From the NCBI GenBank assembly GCA_026391675.1, contig JAPLDQ010000020.1, positions 1 through 64,000 on the forward strand: 64,000 nt of DNA, read 5' to 3'. Every line of letters begins with the position of its first letter. Position 1 is the first letter of the stretch. Of the stretch, positions 16,967 to 26,905 are shown piece by piece. The position numbers were made by a program, and so were the translations under genes. Source of the stretch: Bacteroidota bacterium (GTDB lineage Bacteria; Bacteroidota; Bacteroidia; Bacteroidales; JACABE01). Below the pieces are notes generated by a model. That model worked only from the letters and a program-made list of their open reading frames with translations, did no database searches and had not been told where the DNA came from.

Positions 16967-17932
16967 ATGGAAGCCAGTATTAAATTAATGAATAAATATG
17001 GAGCAGAAAGAACGCCTTTCCTGTTTATCATTGATTTTGAGATGAAACAACCATTGGTGTTTAAATTAAATGAAGTTCAATCTGATATTTTGTATGATAT
17101 AAATGGTATCAGTAATGTAATTTATCAAAAGTTAAAAAATAATTCAAAATATACTCTTTCTAAAAAAGCGATTGATTTTTCCATTTATAAATTGGCTTTT
17201 GACAAAGTGAAAAATCATTTGAATTATGGGAATTCATACCTGGTAAATCTTACACAACCTACTGAAATTGAAATAAATCTTTCTTTAGAGAACATCTTTC
17301 TATTAAGTCAGGCAAAATATAAACTTTGTTTTAAGGATGAATTTGTAGTATTTTCTCCTGAAATTTTTATTCAGATTAAAGATCAAACAATTTCTTCCTT
17401 CCCAATGAAGGGCACTATTGATGCAGCAATACCAAATGCGGCAAAAATTATACTCTCTGACGAAAAAGAAACCGCAGAGCATTATACAATTGTTGATCTT
17501 ATTCGAAATGATTTAAGTATGGTTGCAAAAGATGTTAAAGTTGAGAAATTCAGGTATATCGACCATTTACAAACAAGTAATAAGAATTTATTGCAGGTAA
17601 GTTCAAAAATCAGTGGATTGTTACCCTCCGATTATTGTGAAAGAATAGGGGATATTATCTTTAAACTGCTTCCTGCTGGCTCAATATCTGGTGCACCTAA
17701 AATAAAAACCCTCGATATCATTAAGAAAACAGAGCTATACAACAGAGGATATTATACCGGAATAGTGGGTTTATTTGATGGGCAAAATTTAGACAGCGGT
17801 GTAATGATACGTTTTATTGAAAAAACGCAGCATGGCTTAGTTTATAAAAGCGGTGGCGGTATTACAACTATGAGTGAAGCAGAAAATGAATATCAGGAAT
17901 TAATAGATAAAGTTTATGTGCCGATTGCTTGA
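16967..17932 (+). CDS. pabB: Aminodeoxychorismate synthase component I
   Basis: PabB turns chorismate and ammonia into 4-amino-4-deoxychorismate for folate. At 321 residues it is the short form, containing only the chorismate-binding domain. Visible motifs are FPMKGT (PabB-like, near residue 145), DEKETAEHYTIVDLIRNDL, LPAGSISGAPK, YYTGIVG and the C-terminal GGGITTMSEAENEYQE. No glutamine amidotransferase (PabA) lies nearby. It overlaps pabC by 17 bp, so the two are co-translated and catalyse consecutive steps. Confidence 0.9.
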   Translation: MEASIKLMNKYGAERTPFLFIIDFEMKQPLVFKLNEVQSDILYDINGISNVIYQKLKNNSKYTLSKKAIDFSIYKLAFDKVKNHLNYGNSYLVNLTQPTEIEINLSLENIFLLSQAKYKLCFKDEFVVFSPEIFIQIKDQTISSFPMKGTIDAAIPNAAKIILSDEKETAEHYTIVDLIRNDLSMVAKDVKVEKFRYIDHLQTSNKNLLQVSSKISGLLPSDYCERIGDIIFKLLPAGSISGAPKIKTLDIIKKTELYNRGYYTGIVGLFDGQNLDSGVMIRFIEKTQHGLVYKSGGGITTMSEAENEYQELIDKVYVPIA

Positions 17933-18512
17933 AACGATTAAGGTTAAGGATGGAAAGCTTCAGGATATTGATTTCCATAACGACAGATTTAATCGGTCGA
18001 GGGAAGTGTTATTTTGTATTAATGAAAAACTTAATCTTGAAAATCTGATTCAATTAAATTCGAATTTATCCAATGGGATATATAAATGTCGTATTATTTA
18101 TGGGAAATCAATTCAAAAAATTGAATTTTTGCCATATTTTTTACCTGAAATCAAATCATTGAAAATAGTTGTTGATAATAGTATTGATTATGCGTTTAAG
18201 TATGAAAATCGTGATAATATTCATAAACTATTGTTGCAAAAAGGTAAATGTGATGATATTTTAATCATTAAAAATGGATTTGTTACAGATACTTCTTATT
18301 CTAATATAGCTTTTAATGATGGAGAAAGATTATTTACCTCAAATACTCCTTTATTAAAGGGAACGAAGAGAGCAAAACTTATTGCCCAGGGATTATTATC
18401 TGAAACCGAGATTAAACTTTCAGATATTAAATTGTTTAAAACAGCATTTTTAATCAATGCAATGATTGATTTAGATGATAAAATTGAAATTTCAACGAAT
18501 AAGATTATATAA
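17916..18512 (+). CDS. pabC: Aminodeoxychorismate lyase-like aminotransferase class IV
   Basis: A 198-residue PLP enzyme of fold type IV that should cleave aminodeoxychorismate to 4-aminobenzoate and pyruvate. It is shorter than E. coli PabC (about 270). The DYAFKYENRDNIHKL segment around K95 carries the probable PLP lysine. DDILIIKNGFVTDTSYSNIAF and TPLLKGTKRAKL are family motifs. Its start lies inside the end of pabB, in a different frame. The adjacent pabB supports PabC rather than a branched-chain or D-amino-acid aminotransferase. Confidence 0.85.
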   Translation: MCRLLETIKVKDGKLQDIDFHNDRFNRSREVLFCINEKLNLENLIQLNSNLSNGIYKCRIIYGKSIQKIEFLPYFLPEIKSLKIVVDNSIDYAFKYENRDNIHKLLLQKGKCDDILIIKNGFVTDTSYSNIAFNDGERLFTSNTPLLKGTKRAKLIAQGLLSETEIKLSDIKLFKTAFLINAMIDLDDKIEISTNKII

Positions 18513-18551
18513 TTTATAATTTTGCACATTAATTAATAATTAACATATAAA

Positions 18552-18929
18552 ATGAAAAAGATAATAAATACGATGAATGCCCCTAAGGCTATAGGTCCAT
18601 ACAGTCAGGCTATTGAAGCTAATGGTATGCTTTTTATTTCCGGTCAGATTCCAATTGATCCTGCTGTTTCTAAAGTTGTTGAAGGTGGGATTAAAGAACA
18701 AACCGAGCAAGTAATGAAAAATATTGAAGCTATTCTTAAAGAAGCAGGTTATACTTTTGCAGATGTTGTTAAATCTACCTGCTTATTAAGTGATATGGAA
18801 AACTTTGCTGCAATGAATGAGGTGTATGGGACATATTATGCTGAAAACCCACCTGCTCGTGCTGCTTATGCTGTTAAAGGACTTCCTTTAGGTGTTATGG
18901 TTGAAATTGAAACCATAGCTGTTAAGTAA
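18552..18929 (+). CDS. ridA: Enamine/imine deaminase RidA
   Basis: A 125-residue RidA/YjgF protein that hydrolyses reactive enamines and imines made by PLP enzymes, such as 2-aminoacrylate. Motifs are APKAIGPYSQAI, FISGQIPIDP, CLLSDMENFAAMNEVYGTYY and NPPARAAYAVKGLP, with the conserved Arg that binds the carboxylate. It is full length. It follows pabC by 39 bp and has its own TAATTTTG at 18517-18524, so it may be expressed both with pabBC and alone. Its place after a PLP enzyme gene fits its role. Confidence 0.95.
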   Translation: MKKIINTMNAPKAIGPYSQAIEANGMLFISGQIPIDPAVSKVVEGGIKEQTEQVMKNIEAILKEAGYTFADVVKSTCLLSDMENFAAMNEVYGTYYAENPPARAAYAVKGLPLGVMVEIETIAVK

Positions 18930-18948
18930 AAATAAAAGAAATAAATAT

Positions 18949-18984
18949 AGAAAAGCCCGGAATTGTCAAATTCCGGGCTTTTCT
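18949..18984. terminator. Bidirectional terminator
   Basis: A 16-bp perfect stem (arms 18949-18964 and 18969-18984, core AAAAGCCCGGAATT) with a GTCA loop. It serves ridA on the plus strand and the large membrane protein gene on the minus strand, which converge here. Confidence 0.92.
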
Positions 18985-19000
18985 TACTCTATAAACTTTA

Positions 19001-21241
19001 TTATTCTTCAGTATTTTCGTTTGCTTCAATAACAGAACTTGATTTATGTCTTCTATGTGAATGAGAATGATGTCTGTGATGATGTATTTGTTTAGAGTCT
19101 GGTTTTAATGAAAATTGCCTGTAAAGAATTGCAAAACCAATGAGAGAAATACCAGAAAAAATATAGATAATATTCTTTGCTTCTGTATTAAGGGTTACAA
19201 AATCATAAAACAATAATTTGATAATCGTAATTACAAAAATTATTATTGAAATACTTCTGATAAACCGGTTACGATAATTAATAGCCCAAATAAAAACAGC
19301 TATTGAAAGTAGCCACATTAATATAGTATAGGGCAGATGATGGTTCAGAAATAAAATTTCAGTATTAACAATATAATCCCCCATATTACTTATACCTAGT
19401 ATCGTTATTAATATTGATATATTATCATATTCGGTAAATAATATAAACATTATAAATGAGATGGTAAGCACATTCAATCCATTTCTTAATTTTTCATCTC
19501 TGAATAATCTGAAAAAAAGTTTAATTGTTAAAATACCTGAATAAATAAATAAAACTACGGCGATAAAATGTAATGTAATGGCATAATTATCTAAATAATG
19601 GTTTTGTATTAAAAAATTTCGATAATTTACCATATTCAGGTGTACCAGAAATGGGTATAAAAATGCTACCAGCATTGAAAAAATAAGTATGGGCCTTCTG
19701 AAAATCGATTCATTTTTTAAATAATTGTGAAGGTTTACAATTGAAAAACAACTCCAGGCAATATACAATCCTAAATAGGTATAATTAGTTGAATTGGTGA
19801 TAAAACATGATATTGAAAATGCCAACCAGGCCAATGACAGAAATATTATAAATAATAGACTTCCCCTTAAAAACCTTAAGTATTCTCTTTTTGATAAGGT
19901 TTTTTTTGATAGTGGTAATTCATTTTTTTTGAGTAACCATATATTAAAACTGAAAGCAATTATAAGAATAGCTCCGCTAATTATTCCATGCCATAATAAA
20001 GCATAATCACCTGAATAAATTTTACTTATTAAAACAATAAAATAAGATTTTATCCATAAAAAGAGGAAATATATGCTCATAATTGAGCCTGATGTGATAG
20101 AAATCCAGCTTGCAATTCTGTCTTTATAATAGATTGTATAATATAAAGAAGAAATTGAGAGTCCGGCAGTAAATAGTAGTATCATATTCTGTCGGATCAA
20201 AATAGGAAGAAATAAGGAAATCAAAAGTATAATTGAATAATGTAAAGGGAATTTCCATATAGAAATATTATACTTTTTGATATATAGCAATATACCAATG
20301 TTGGATGCTAATAAAATTATTATAAGTGCCAGAACGACATAATAATGTGCATATACAAAATTAAAACATCCTAATATGAACAATAAATTTGTCCATGATA
20401 ATATTAATTGCATCCATTTATTCAGGGGCTTTTCCTTATTGCTGGAAGTTAAAATATAGATTAAGTTAAAAATCAGATAGTTTATAAATGCATAAATTAA
20501 AAATATCTCAAAAGTTTCAATATTTGAATTATGAAAGTAATTTCTGAGCCAATATTGAAATAAAAATCCGATAGCAAATATAAAACTTCCTAAATTAATC
20601 TTTGCATCATTTATTTTTCTTCCAACCCAATACATCAGAATACTAAATATATAAGAATATGAAAATAGAAAGAAATTATTAATATCGTAGCAAACGGCAT
20701 AAATTAATAATGAAGTATAAAAATATAAACCAGCGAATATGAGAATTGACCATTTACGATGTAATATTGCTGTAATTACCAATAAAATAGCCGGCAGAAA
20801 AAGAAAAAGCGTGAACAATAAAAAATTTGGATAAAAATTTATTTGGTGTATGTAAATAAGAATTAGTACTCTTAATTGCATAATTATTAAATAAATAGAA
20901 ACAATAATTGAAGCAGTATATGTTATAAATGCATGTTTCTTTGCGAAAAAATTAAATACAATTAAAATAAAAACAGGTATTAAAAAATATGTAAATATTA
21001 TGCCTAAACTAATAGCATTTATTTTAATATGATTACCAGGGTTCTCGCTTGAATGTATAATAGTTGATAAAAAACGATGCATGCTTTCAGCCGTTTCTAA
21101 TAAACTGAATGTATTAAATACTCCAATTAATATAAATATACCTCCAAGTATTAAAAATAAACGAACGCTTAAAAAACGTTCAATTTTACTTTTTAGCCTT
21201 GCATTTTTATTTCTTCTGTGATGATTTCTTTCCCCTGTCAT
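19001..21241 (-). CDS. Large polytopic membrane protein, DUF2339-like
   Basis: A 746-residue protein made almost entirely of hydrophobic helices (more than 20 segments by eye). It has a basic, histidine-containing N-terminus and a C-terminal tail with HHHRHHSHSHRRH. The last hydrophobic part, with IKLLFYDFVTL, a nearby IYIFSGISLIGFAIL and LYRQF, resembles the end of DUF2339 membrane proteins, so I place it there tentatively. Function is unknown; a multi-helix channel, transporter or glycan-handling role is possible. The His-rich tail could bind metal. It is a single-gene unit ending in the shared terminator. Confidence 0.55.
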   Translation of the reverse strand: MTGERNHHRRNKNARLKSKIERFLSVRLFLILGGIFILIGVFNTFSLLETAESMHRFLSTIIHSSENPGNHIKINAISLGIIFTYFLIPVFILIVFNFFAKKHAFITYTASIIVSIYLIIMQLRVLILIYIHQINFYPNFLLFTLFLFLPAILLVITAILHRKWSILIFAGLYFYTSLLIYAVCYDINNFFLFSYSYIFSILMYWVGRKINDAKINLGSFIFAIGFLFQYWLRNYFHNSNIETFEIFLIYAFINYLIFNLIYILTSSNKEKPLNKWMQLILSWTNLLFILGCFNFVYAHYYVVLALIIILLASNIGILLYIKKYNISIWKFPLHYSIILLISLFLPILIRQNMILLFTAGLSISSLYYTIYYKDRIASWISITSGSIMSIYFLFLWIKSYFIVLISKIYSGDYALLWHGIISGAILIIAFSFNIWLLKKNELPLSKKTLSKREYLRFLRGSLLFIIFLSLAWLAFSISCFITNSTNYTYLGLYIAWSCFSIVNLHNYLKNESIFRRPILIFSMLVAFLYPFLVHLNMVNYRNFLIQNHYLDNYAITLHFIAVVLFIYSGILTIKLFFRLFRDEKLRNGLNVLTISFIMFILFTEYDNISILITILGISNMGDYIVNTEILFLNHHLPYTILMWLLSIAVFIWAINYRNRFIRSISIIIFVITIIKLLFYDFVTLNTEAKNIIYIFSGISLIGFAILYRQFSLKPDSKQIHHHRHHSHSHRRHKSSSVIEANENTEE

Positions 21242-21327
21242 AATTAATTTTAGAAGATTATTAGCTGTTAAATATTAATAAACAAAAGTATAAAAAAAAC
21301 GTTCAAATGTTAACTTTAAAGATTTTT

Positions 21328-22185
21328 TTATTTAACGTTATAAATGCCTGTAATTGTTATATATCCTCCATTTTGAGATGGAAATAATACCCAGTTGCTA
21401 AATTTGTGTTTCTTTGCAATATATTTGCCAATTCCATAACCTAAAGCTGAACCGACAATAGCGTCAGACAACCAGTGAGCATTTTCAGTAGTTCTGGATA
21501 ACGCAACTCCGCAAGCTAATGTATACATGATTATTGGAACTGCTTTTTTATCTTTATACTGTTCAGCAATAACAGTGGCTAATGTCCATGCTGCAATGCT
21601 GTGCCCGGAGGGAAAAGAAGTATATAAATCTGATGAAACACCTTTAAATTGGTTTAATGATTCAGGAAATCCATACCAATGACTTGTTGCATCTACTCTT
21701 GGACGCTGTCTTCCTGCAATGATTTTTAGTATACTTACAACAACTGCAGAGTTCACAAGTGCATATCCAGCTATAGCTCCTGTTTGCATTGTTTTATTAT
21801 CTTTCAATATCAGTCCAGTAAAGTAAAAGGCAGCACTTATTCCTCCAACTACAGGAAATTCGCCTCCGTTGGTAAGAACCGGACTAAGGTTTTTAATAAA
21901 TGTATTTTTATTCCTAAACTGTATTATATTGCTGTGTATCTCTTCGTCATAAATTATGCAGCTTGTGCCTACTATGGTAATTGGAATAAGATAAACCAGA
22001 TCTTTTGATTTGATCTTAAAAGGTGATGTCCAAATGTTTTTTTGATCCTGTATAAATGATCTTCCAATCCATATAGGTTTGGATGTTTGAATATTTATGC
22101 TGTCGTTTATTTTGATATTATTTTGAGCAAAAATAGTATTTGCAAATAATAGAAAGAGAAAAGTTAAATTATTAGATATTTTCAT
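21328..22185 (-). CDS. PAP2-family lipid phosphatase
   Basis: A 285-residue membrane-associated acid phosphatase with an N-terminal signal peptide (ending FAQN). The three PAP2 motifs are present in order: KIIAGRQRP (K-x6-RP), SFPSGHS and SRTTENAHWLSD. Hydrophobic segments lie between them. The active site faces the periplasm. Likely substrates are undecaprenyl diphosphate or a lipid phosphate; the sequence does not distinguish them. It lies between the membrane protein gene and the xdh operon, on the same strand as both. Confidence 0.88.
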   Translation of the reverse strand: MKISNNLTFLFLLFANTIFAQNNIKINDSINIQTSKPIWIGRSFIQDQKNIWTSPFKIKSKDLVYLIPITIVGTSCIIYDEEIHSNIIQFRNKNTFIKNLSPVLTNGGEFPVVGGISAAFYFTGLILKDNKTMQTGAIAGYALVNSAVVVSILKIIAGRQRPRVDATSHWYGFPESLNQFKGVSSDLYTSFPSGHSIAAWTLATVIAEQYKDKKAVPIIMYTLACGVALSRTTENAHWLSDAIVGSALGYGIGKYIAKKHKFSNWVLFPSQNGGYITITGIYNVK

Positions 22186-22231
22186 TAAATATTTATATGA
22201 TTTTCAAATTATTAGCTTATTAACCAATAAC

Positions 22232-24562
22232 TTAAACTTCTAACTTAAGTGATTTCTTTATTTTTTCAATCGATTTTAAAATAACCTCATTGCTGGCTGG
22301 CAATTCAAAATCAGGTTCAATTTTATGATTACCTACTGCTGAAATAGCATCTTTAATGGCTAACCAGACTGAAAAGGCCAGCATTAAAGGTGGTTCACCG
22401 ATTGCTTTACTGTGATGAATAGTATTATAATTAGGAACATCTTTTAAAAGATTAGTTCTGAAATCTTTTGGAATATCCTGAATAGTTGGGATTTTATAGG
22501 TGTCGGGTGAATGGTTTAACAATTTCCCTTTGTCATCCCATTTTATTGTTTCAGAGGTACACCAGCCAACACCTTGTATAAAACCGCCTTCAATTTGGCC
22601 AAAATCAATTCCTTCATTTATAGATTTCCCGGTATCATGGAGGATATCTGTCCTTAGAATTTCAAGCTGAGCGGTTAATATATCAAGCTTTACTTCAGAA
22701 ACGGCCATCCCAAAAGCATAGTAATGAAACGGATGTCCTTTTCCCGTTTCCCTGTCAAAGAATATATTTGGTGTTTTATAATAACCTGTTGAACTCAGGC
22801 TTTTTTGTTGTAAATAAGCTGTTTTTATCAGCTTTTTGAAATTAATATTTCGCTCTGGATAGCTTTTGTCAAAAACCAGATTGTTTTTAAAAACAATGTC
22901 TTCCGCTTTACTATGATTTGTAAATGCATCTTTATTAAATTCTTCCAGTACAACTTTAATTAAGCGGATTTTTATAGTATCTATTGCATTTTTTACAGCC
23001 ATACCATTCATATCACTTCCTGATGATGCTGCTGTGGCAGAAGCATTTGGAACTTTTGATGTATTTGTAGCGTTTACTTTAACAAATTCAGGCGAAATCC
23101 CAAGTTCTACTGCTGCAATCTGTTGCATTTTTGTATGCAGCCCTTGTCCCATTTCAGTTCCACCATGATTTACCAAAACTGTGCCATCCTGGTATATATT
23201 TACCAATGCACCTGCCTGATTAAGGAATGCAGTAGTAAATGAAATGCCAAATTTTACAGGAGTTAGCGCAATACCTTTTTTGTAGAATTCATTCTTTTTG
23301 TTAAAATCTTGAATTTCCTTCTTTCTGTTGTAATAATCTGATGACTTAATCAGTTGTTCGTATAGCGTAAATAATCTGTTGTGCTCAATCTCTTCATCAT
23401 AATGGGTATAATTTCTTTCATTTATTCCATAAAAGTTTTTGAAGCGAATTTCAGTTGCATCTTTTTTTAAAAAGCGCGCAATGCTGTCTATCGCATTTTC
23501 AATAACAGCCATACCCTGCGGGCCACCAAATCCACGAAAAGCTGTATTGGAAGGTAAATTGGTTTTCCAGGCTTTGCCTGTAACCGAAATATCAGGAATA
23601 TAATAGCTATTATCGGCATGTAATACTGCTCTTTCTAAAATTGCCATCGAAAGGTCTGCAGTTGCACCGGCATCAGCATTAAGATTAACTTTATAAGCCG
23701 TTATTAATCCTTCATCATCAAAGCCTATTTCGTAATCAGAAATAAAGCGATGGCGTTTACCGGTCATAATCTGGTCATCATCACGGAAAAGATGAATCTT
23801 TACAGGACGATTGGTATTCATTGCCAATATGGCTGCCCAAGCTGCTGTATGGTTTCCCTGTGTTTCCTTTCCTCCAAAAGCGCCACCCATTCTGCGGACT
23901 TCCACAACGACTTCGTTTTTGGGAATTCCCAACACTTCTGCTACAATAGCCTGCGTTTCATTTGGGTTTTGGGTTGAACTATACACCATCATTTCGTTTA
24001 ATTCACCCGGGATGCAAAGACTGCTTTGTGTTTCGAGATACCAGTGTTCCTGAGCTCCTGTTTTTAAACAACCTTTAATAATATGTTTTGCTTTTTGCAG
24101 CGCTTCTTCAGCATTTCCACGTTTAATTATTCGTGGAGTAGATAGTAACTGGTCATTTGCTATGGCTTCTTCTAAAGTAGTTATTGCAGGAAGTTGTTCA
24201 TAATTGATTTCAATTAATTTTGCAGCTTTATTGGCTGTTTCCATGCTCTCAGCAGCGATTAACAAAACAGCCTGACCAATAAAATGAACTTCATTTTCAG
24301 CCAGGCAAACTTCATCATGAAAAACAGGGCCCATTTGGTTGATACCCGGAATATCTTTATAATTCAGGATTGAATGAACACCTTTTACTTGTAATGCTTT
24401 GTCAATATTTACTGAAAGTATTTTGGCATGAGCAAACGGACTATATACCACTTTTCCAAAAAGCAAATCTGATGATACATCCATATCATTAATATAAACA
24501 GATTTTCCGCTTACATGCTTAATGGCACTGTCGTGATATATTTGATTTTCTTTAGCTATCAT
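22232..24562 (-). CDS. xdhB: Xanthine dehydrogenase, molybdopterin-binding subunit
   Basis: The large subunit (776 residues from the ATG at 24562; a GTG at 24577 would add five) binds the molybdenum cofactor and oxidises hypoxanthine and xanthine to urate. Motifs are GGAFGGKETQ, AFRGFGGPQGM with the substrate-binding Arg, GTEMGQGLHTKM, and GEPPLML with the catalytic Glu. I prefer the ATG because it starts 1 bp after the xdhA stop rather than overlapping by 14 bp. It is last in the xdhC-xdhA-xdhB operon. No purine transporter or urate-degrading gene is adjacent. Confidence 0.94.
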   Translation of the reverse strand: MIAKENQIYHDSAIKHVSGKSVYINDMDVSSDLLFGKVVYSPFAHAKILSVNIDKALQVKGVHSILNYKDIPGINQMGPVFHDEVCLAENEVHFIGQAVLLIAAESMETANKAAKLIEINYEQLPAITTLEEAIANDQLLSTPRIIKRGNAEEALQKAKHIIKGCLKTGAQEHWYLETQSSLCIPGELNEMMVYSSTQNPNETQAIVAEVLGIPKNEVVVEVRRMGGAFGGKETQGNHTAAWAAILAMNTNRPVKIHLFRDDDQIMTGKRHRFISDYEIGFDDEGLITAYKVNLNADAGATADLSMAILERAVLHADNSYYIPDISVTGKAWKTNLPSNTAFRGFGGPQGMAVIENAIDSIARFLKKDATEIRFKNFYGINERNYTHYDEEIEHNRLFTLYEQLIKSSDYYNRKKEIQDFNKKNEFYKKGIALTPVKFGISFTTAFLNQAGALVNIYQDGTVLVNHGGTEMGQGLHTKMQQIAAVELGISPEFVKVNATNTSKVPNASATAASSGSDMNGMAVKNAIDTIKIRLIKVVLEEFNKDAFTNHSKAEDIVFKNNLVFDKSYPERNINFKKLIKTAYLQQKSLSSTGYYKTPNIFFDRETGKGHPFHYYAFGMAVSEVKLDILTAQLEILRTDILHDTGKSINEGIDFGQIEGGFIQGVGWCTSETIKWDDKGKLLNHSPDTYKIPTIQDIPKDFRTNLLKDVPNYNTIHHSKAIGEPPLMLAFSVWLAIKDAISAVGNHKIEPDFELPASNEVILKSIEKIKKSLKLEV

Positions 24563-24563
24563 A

Positions 24564-26021
24564 TTAATTTGTTTCACTCCAAAATTTCATTAATAAATTT
24601 CTGGCTGCCAGTTTTCTGAACTCTGCATCGGAACGTGCATCAGAAATCGGATTGAATTCATTGTAAAGTTTTTCCATTGCTGTTTCAATGGTTTTTCTGT
24701 TCCACTTTTTCCCTGTAATAAAACCTTCTGTTTGCTTTGCCCTCTGTGTTTGTGCCGACATACCTCCATATACAATTGTAATATCTTCAACTTCATTGTC
24801 TTTGGTTAATTGTAATCTAAAACAAGCACTAACAGTAGAAATATCTAAATCTTTACGGGTTGAAATCTTATAGGATTTAATTATTTCATATTTTGAAAGT
24901 AAAGGAATTTCGACAGCTACAATGATTTCATCAGGCAGTATAGCTGTTTTCCTGTATGAAACGATAAAATCTTCTATAGGAATATTTCGCTTTGTTGAAT
25001 GGCTTTGTAATTTAATAATGGCTTTACTGGCAAATAAATAAGGTAAAGTATCTCCGATAGGGGAGGCTGAAGCAATATTCCCGCCTAAAGTTGCTGTATT
25101 CCTGATTTGTAGTGAACCGAAAACTTTTAAAATACTGTAGAATGCGGGCATTTTATTTTCAATACCTGATTTTATCTTTTCCAGTTCCAATGAAGCTCCA
25201 ATTATTACAGCATTTTCAGTAAATTCCAGATTTTTAAGTTCCCTGACATGGGAGAGGTCAATAATTTGGGGTATAATTTCACCTTTTTTTGTTTGACGCA
25301 ATGCTGTGTCTGTGGCTCCGCAGATAATTGTGGCATCTGGATATTTTTTCCTCATTTCCAATGCATCATTAAGATTTTTCGGAAGCATATATAATTGTTC
25401 AGGATGAGTAAGAACAAGCGTTTTGTCTGTAATATCGAAATCAATCAATTCATGGCATATTTCCTGCTGTTTTTCACTGAAATGATCTTTACCATTTTGG
25501 TAACAGGCATGCTGAGCAGCATCAATAATGGGTTTATAACCGGTACATCGGCAGAGATTGCCTGTAAGCGCATCTTCTATGATTTCTTTTTCAGGCTGAT
25601 GATGGTTTTTATATAAAGCAAAAAGAGACATCACAATACCCGGTGTGCAATATCCGCATTGACTTCCGTTGTATTCAACCATTTGCTGCTGAACAGGATG
25701 TAAATGAAGTTCTTTTCCTTTGTATTGTGATAAATTTTCAACGGTAATAATCTGTTTTCCATGTATCATTGGTAATAAAAGAAGACATGAATCCAGGGCT
25801 TTATATTCCAGTTCATTTTTAGTATTGAGTTCTGCAACAACAATAGTACATGCACCACAATCACCTTCGGCACAGCCTTCTTTAACTCCCCTGTGCGTGG
25901 GTAAACTCCTCAAATAATTTAAAACTGTAGTGCTTGGCCGGATTCCATCTTTTTGAAGGAAGTCCAACTCTACCCATTTATCATCCAGAATAAATTTTAT
26001 TTGTGTAGAAGTGCTTGTCAT
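24564..26021 (-). CDS. xdhA: Xanthine dehydrogenase, iron-sulfur/FAD subunit
   Basis: The 485-residue electron-transfer subunit has two [2Fe-2S] domains and an FAD domain. C50, C55, C58 and C80 bind the first cluster. C122, C125, C157 and C159 (QCGYC and CRC) bind the second. The FAD domain (about 205-480) contains ICGATDTAL and GGNIASASPIGDTLP. All eight cysteines are present. It overlaps xdhC by 4 bp (ATGA type), so the three genes are tightly coupled. Electrons would go to NAD+ in a true dehydrogenase. Confidence 0.94.
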   Translation of the reverse strand: MTSTSTQIKFILDDKWVELDFLQKDGIRPSTTVLNYLRSLPTHRGVKEGCAEGDCGACTIVVAELNTKNELEYKALDSCLLLLPMIHGKQIITVENLSQYKGKELHLHPVQQQMVEYNGSQCGYCTPGIVMSLFALYKNHHQPEKEIIEDALTGNLCRCTGYKPIIDAAQHACYQNGKDHFSEKQQEICHELIDFDITDKTLVLTHPEQLYMLPKNLNDALEMRKKYPDATIICGATDTALRQTKKGEIIPQIIDLSHVRELKNLEFTENAVIIGASLELEKIKSGIENKMPAFYSILKVFGSLQIRNTATLGGNIASASPIGDTLPYLFASKAIIKLQSHSTKRNIPIEDFIVSYRKTAILPDEIIVAVEIPLLSKYEIIKSYKISTRKDLDISTVSACFRLQLTKDNEVEDITIVYGGMSAQTQRAKQTEGFITGKKWNRKTIETAMEKLYNEFNPISDARSDAEFRKLAARNLLMKFWSETN

Positions 26022-26788
26022 TGCTTATTTTTTGAATTTCTTACATCAATAAGTTTAGCCAGTATACTCACCGCAATTTCCTGAGGTGTTTCTACATTAA
26101 TCGGAATACCAATCGGCATGTCGATACCTGCGATTTCTTCCTCTGAATATCCTTCAGTTGCTAATAAATTCTTTTTAACTCCTTCTACTTTTCTTTTACT
26201 CCCTATCATCCCTACATAAGCATGTGGTTTTTTCCCCAGAATACTAACAATCTTTTCATCAAACTCATGCGAAGGGGTTACTATTACTGAAAAAGTATTA
26301 TTGTCAAAATTAGTTTTTTCAATACTATCCAGATAATCGCCTTTAATAAAATGATAGGCCAGGGCTTCTTCCTCAGTAAAATTAATATCGCGCCAGTCAA
26401 AGAAGGTAATATTAAAGTCCAGATCTTTTGCAAATTTAGCCAATGCTTTTCCTACATGACCGGCCCCAAAAATATACAGATTATTGCTTTGCAACAATGG
26501 CTCAATATAAACTTCCATTGTCCCTCCGCAATGCATATTCAGATCAGTTTCAAGTTTATATACTTTTTTAAAGGCAATATTTTTTTCAATTACCAGCAAT
26601 GCATCAGTAATTACCTGCTTTTCGATAGCACCACCACCTACAGTTCCAATAATTTCTGCATTGGCAAAAACTATCATTTTTGAAGATGCCTTACGGGGTG
26701 TTGAACCATGCGTTTCTGTTATGATACAGAGTGCTGATGGACGTTGTTGTTCAAGTATATTTTGAATTTCAAGATAGATATTATTCAT
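26018..26788 (-). CDS. xdhC: XdhC/CoxI molybdenum-cofactor chaperone
   Basis: XdhC binds and sulfurates the molybdenum cofactor and passes it to the XdhB subunit. The 256-residue protein has the N-terminal XdhC/CoxI segment (THGSTPRKASSKM, GGGAIEKQV), a C-terminal Rossmann fold (LYIFGAGHVGKALAKFA) and VGMIGSKRK. The gene comes first in the operon, which would supply the chaperone before the apoenzyme. Other molybdopterin synthesis genes are not in the window. Confidence 0.92.
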   Translation of the reverse strand: MNNIYLEIQNILEQQRPSALCIITETHGSTPRKASSKMIVFANAEIIGTVGGGAIEKQVITDALLVIEKNIAFKKVYKLETDLNMHCGGTMEVYIEPLLQSNNLYIFGAGHVGKALAKFAKDLDFNITFFDWRDINFTEEEALAYHFIKGDYLDSIEKTNFDNNTFSVIVTPSHEFDEKIVSILGKKPHAYVGMIGSKRKVEGVKKNLLATEGYSEEEIAGIDMPIGIPINVETPQEIAVSILAKLIDVRNSKNKQ

Positions 26789-26905
26789 AGAAGATAAGTT
26801 TCAATTTGAGTGTATAAATTTACATAAAAATATATGTTGCTTTTACTGTTAATTATGAAAAGTTTTTAACTTTGTTTAAATAATAATTTTTTATATTAAT
26901 TATCT

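Noticed and set aside
22232-26788. xdh genes as a carbon monoxide or aldehyde dehydrogenase
   Set aside because: The gene order, the FeS/FAD fusion in one subunit and the AFRGFGGPQGM and GEPPLML motifs fit xanthine dehydrogenase better than CO or aldehyde dehydrogenases.
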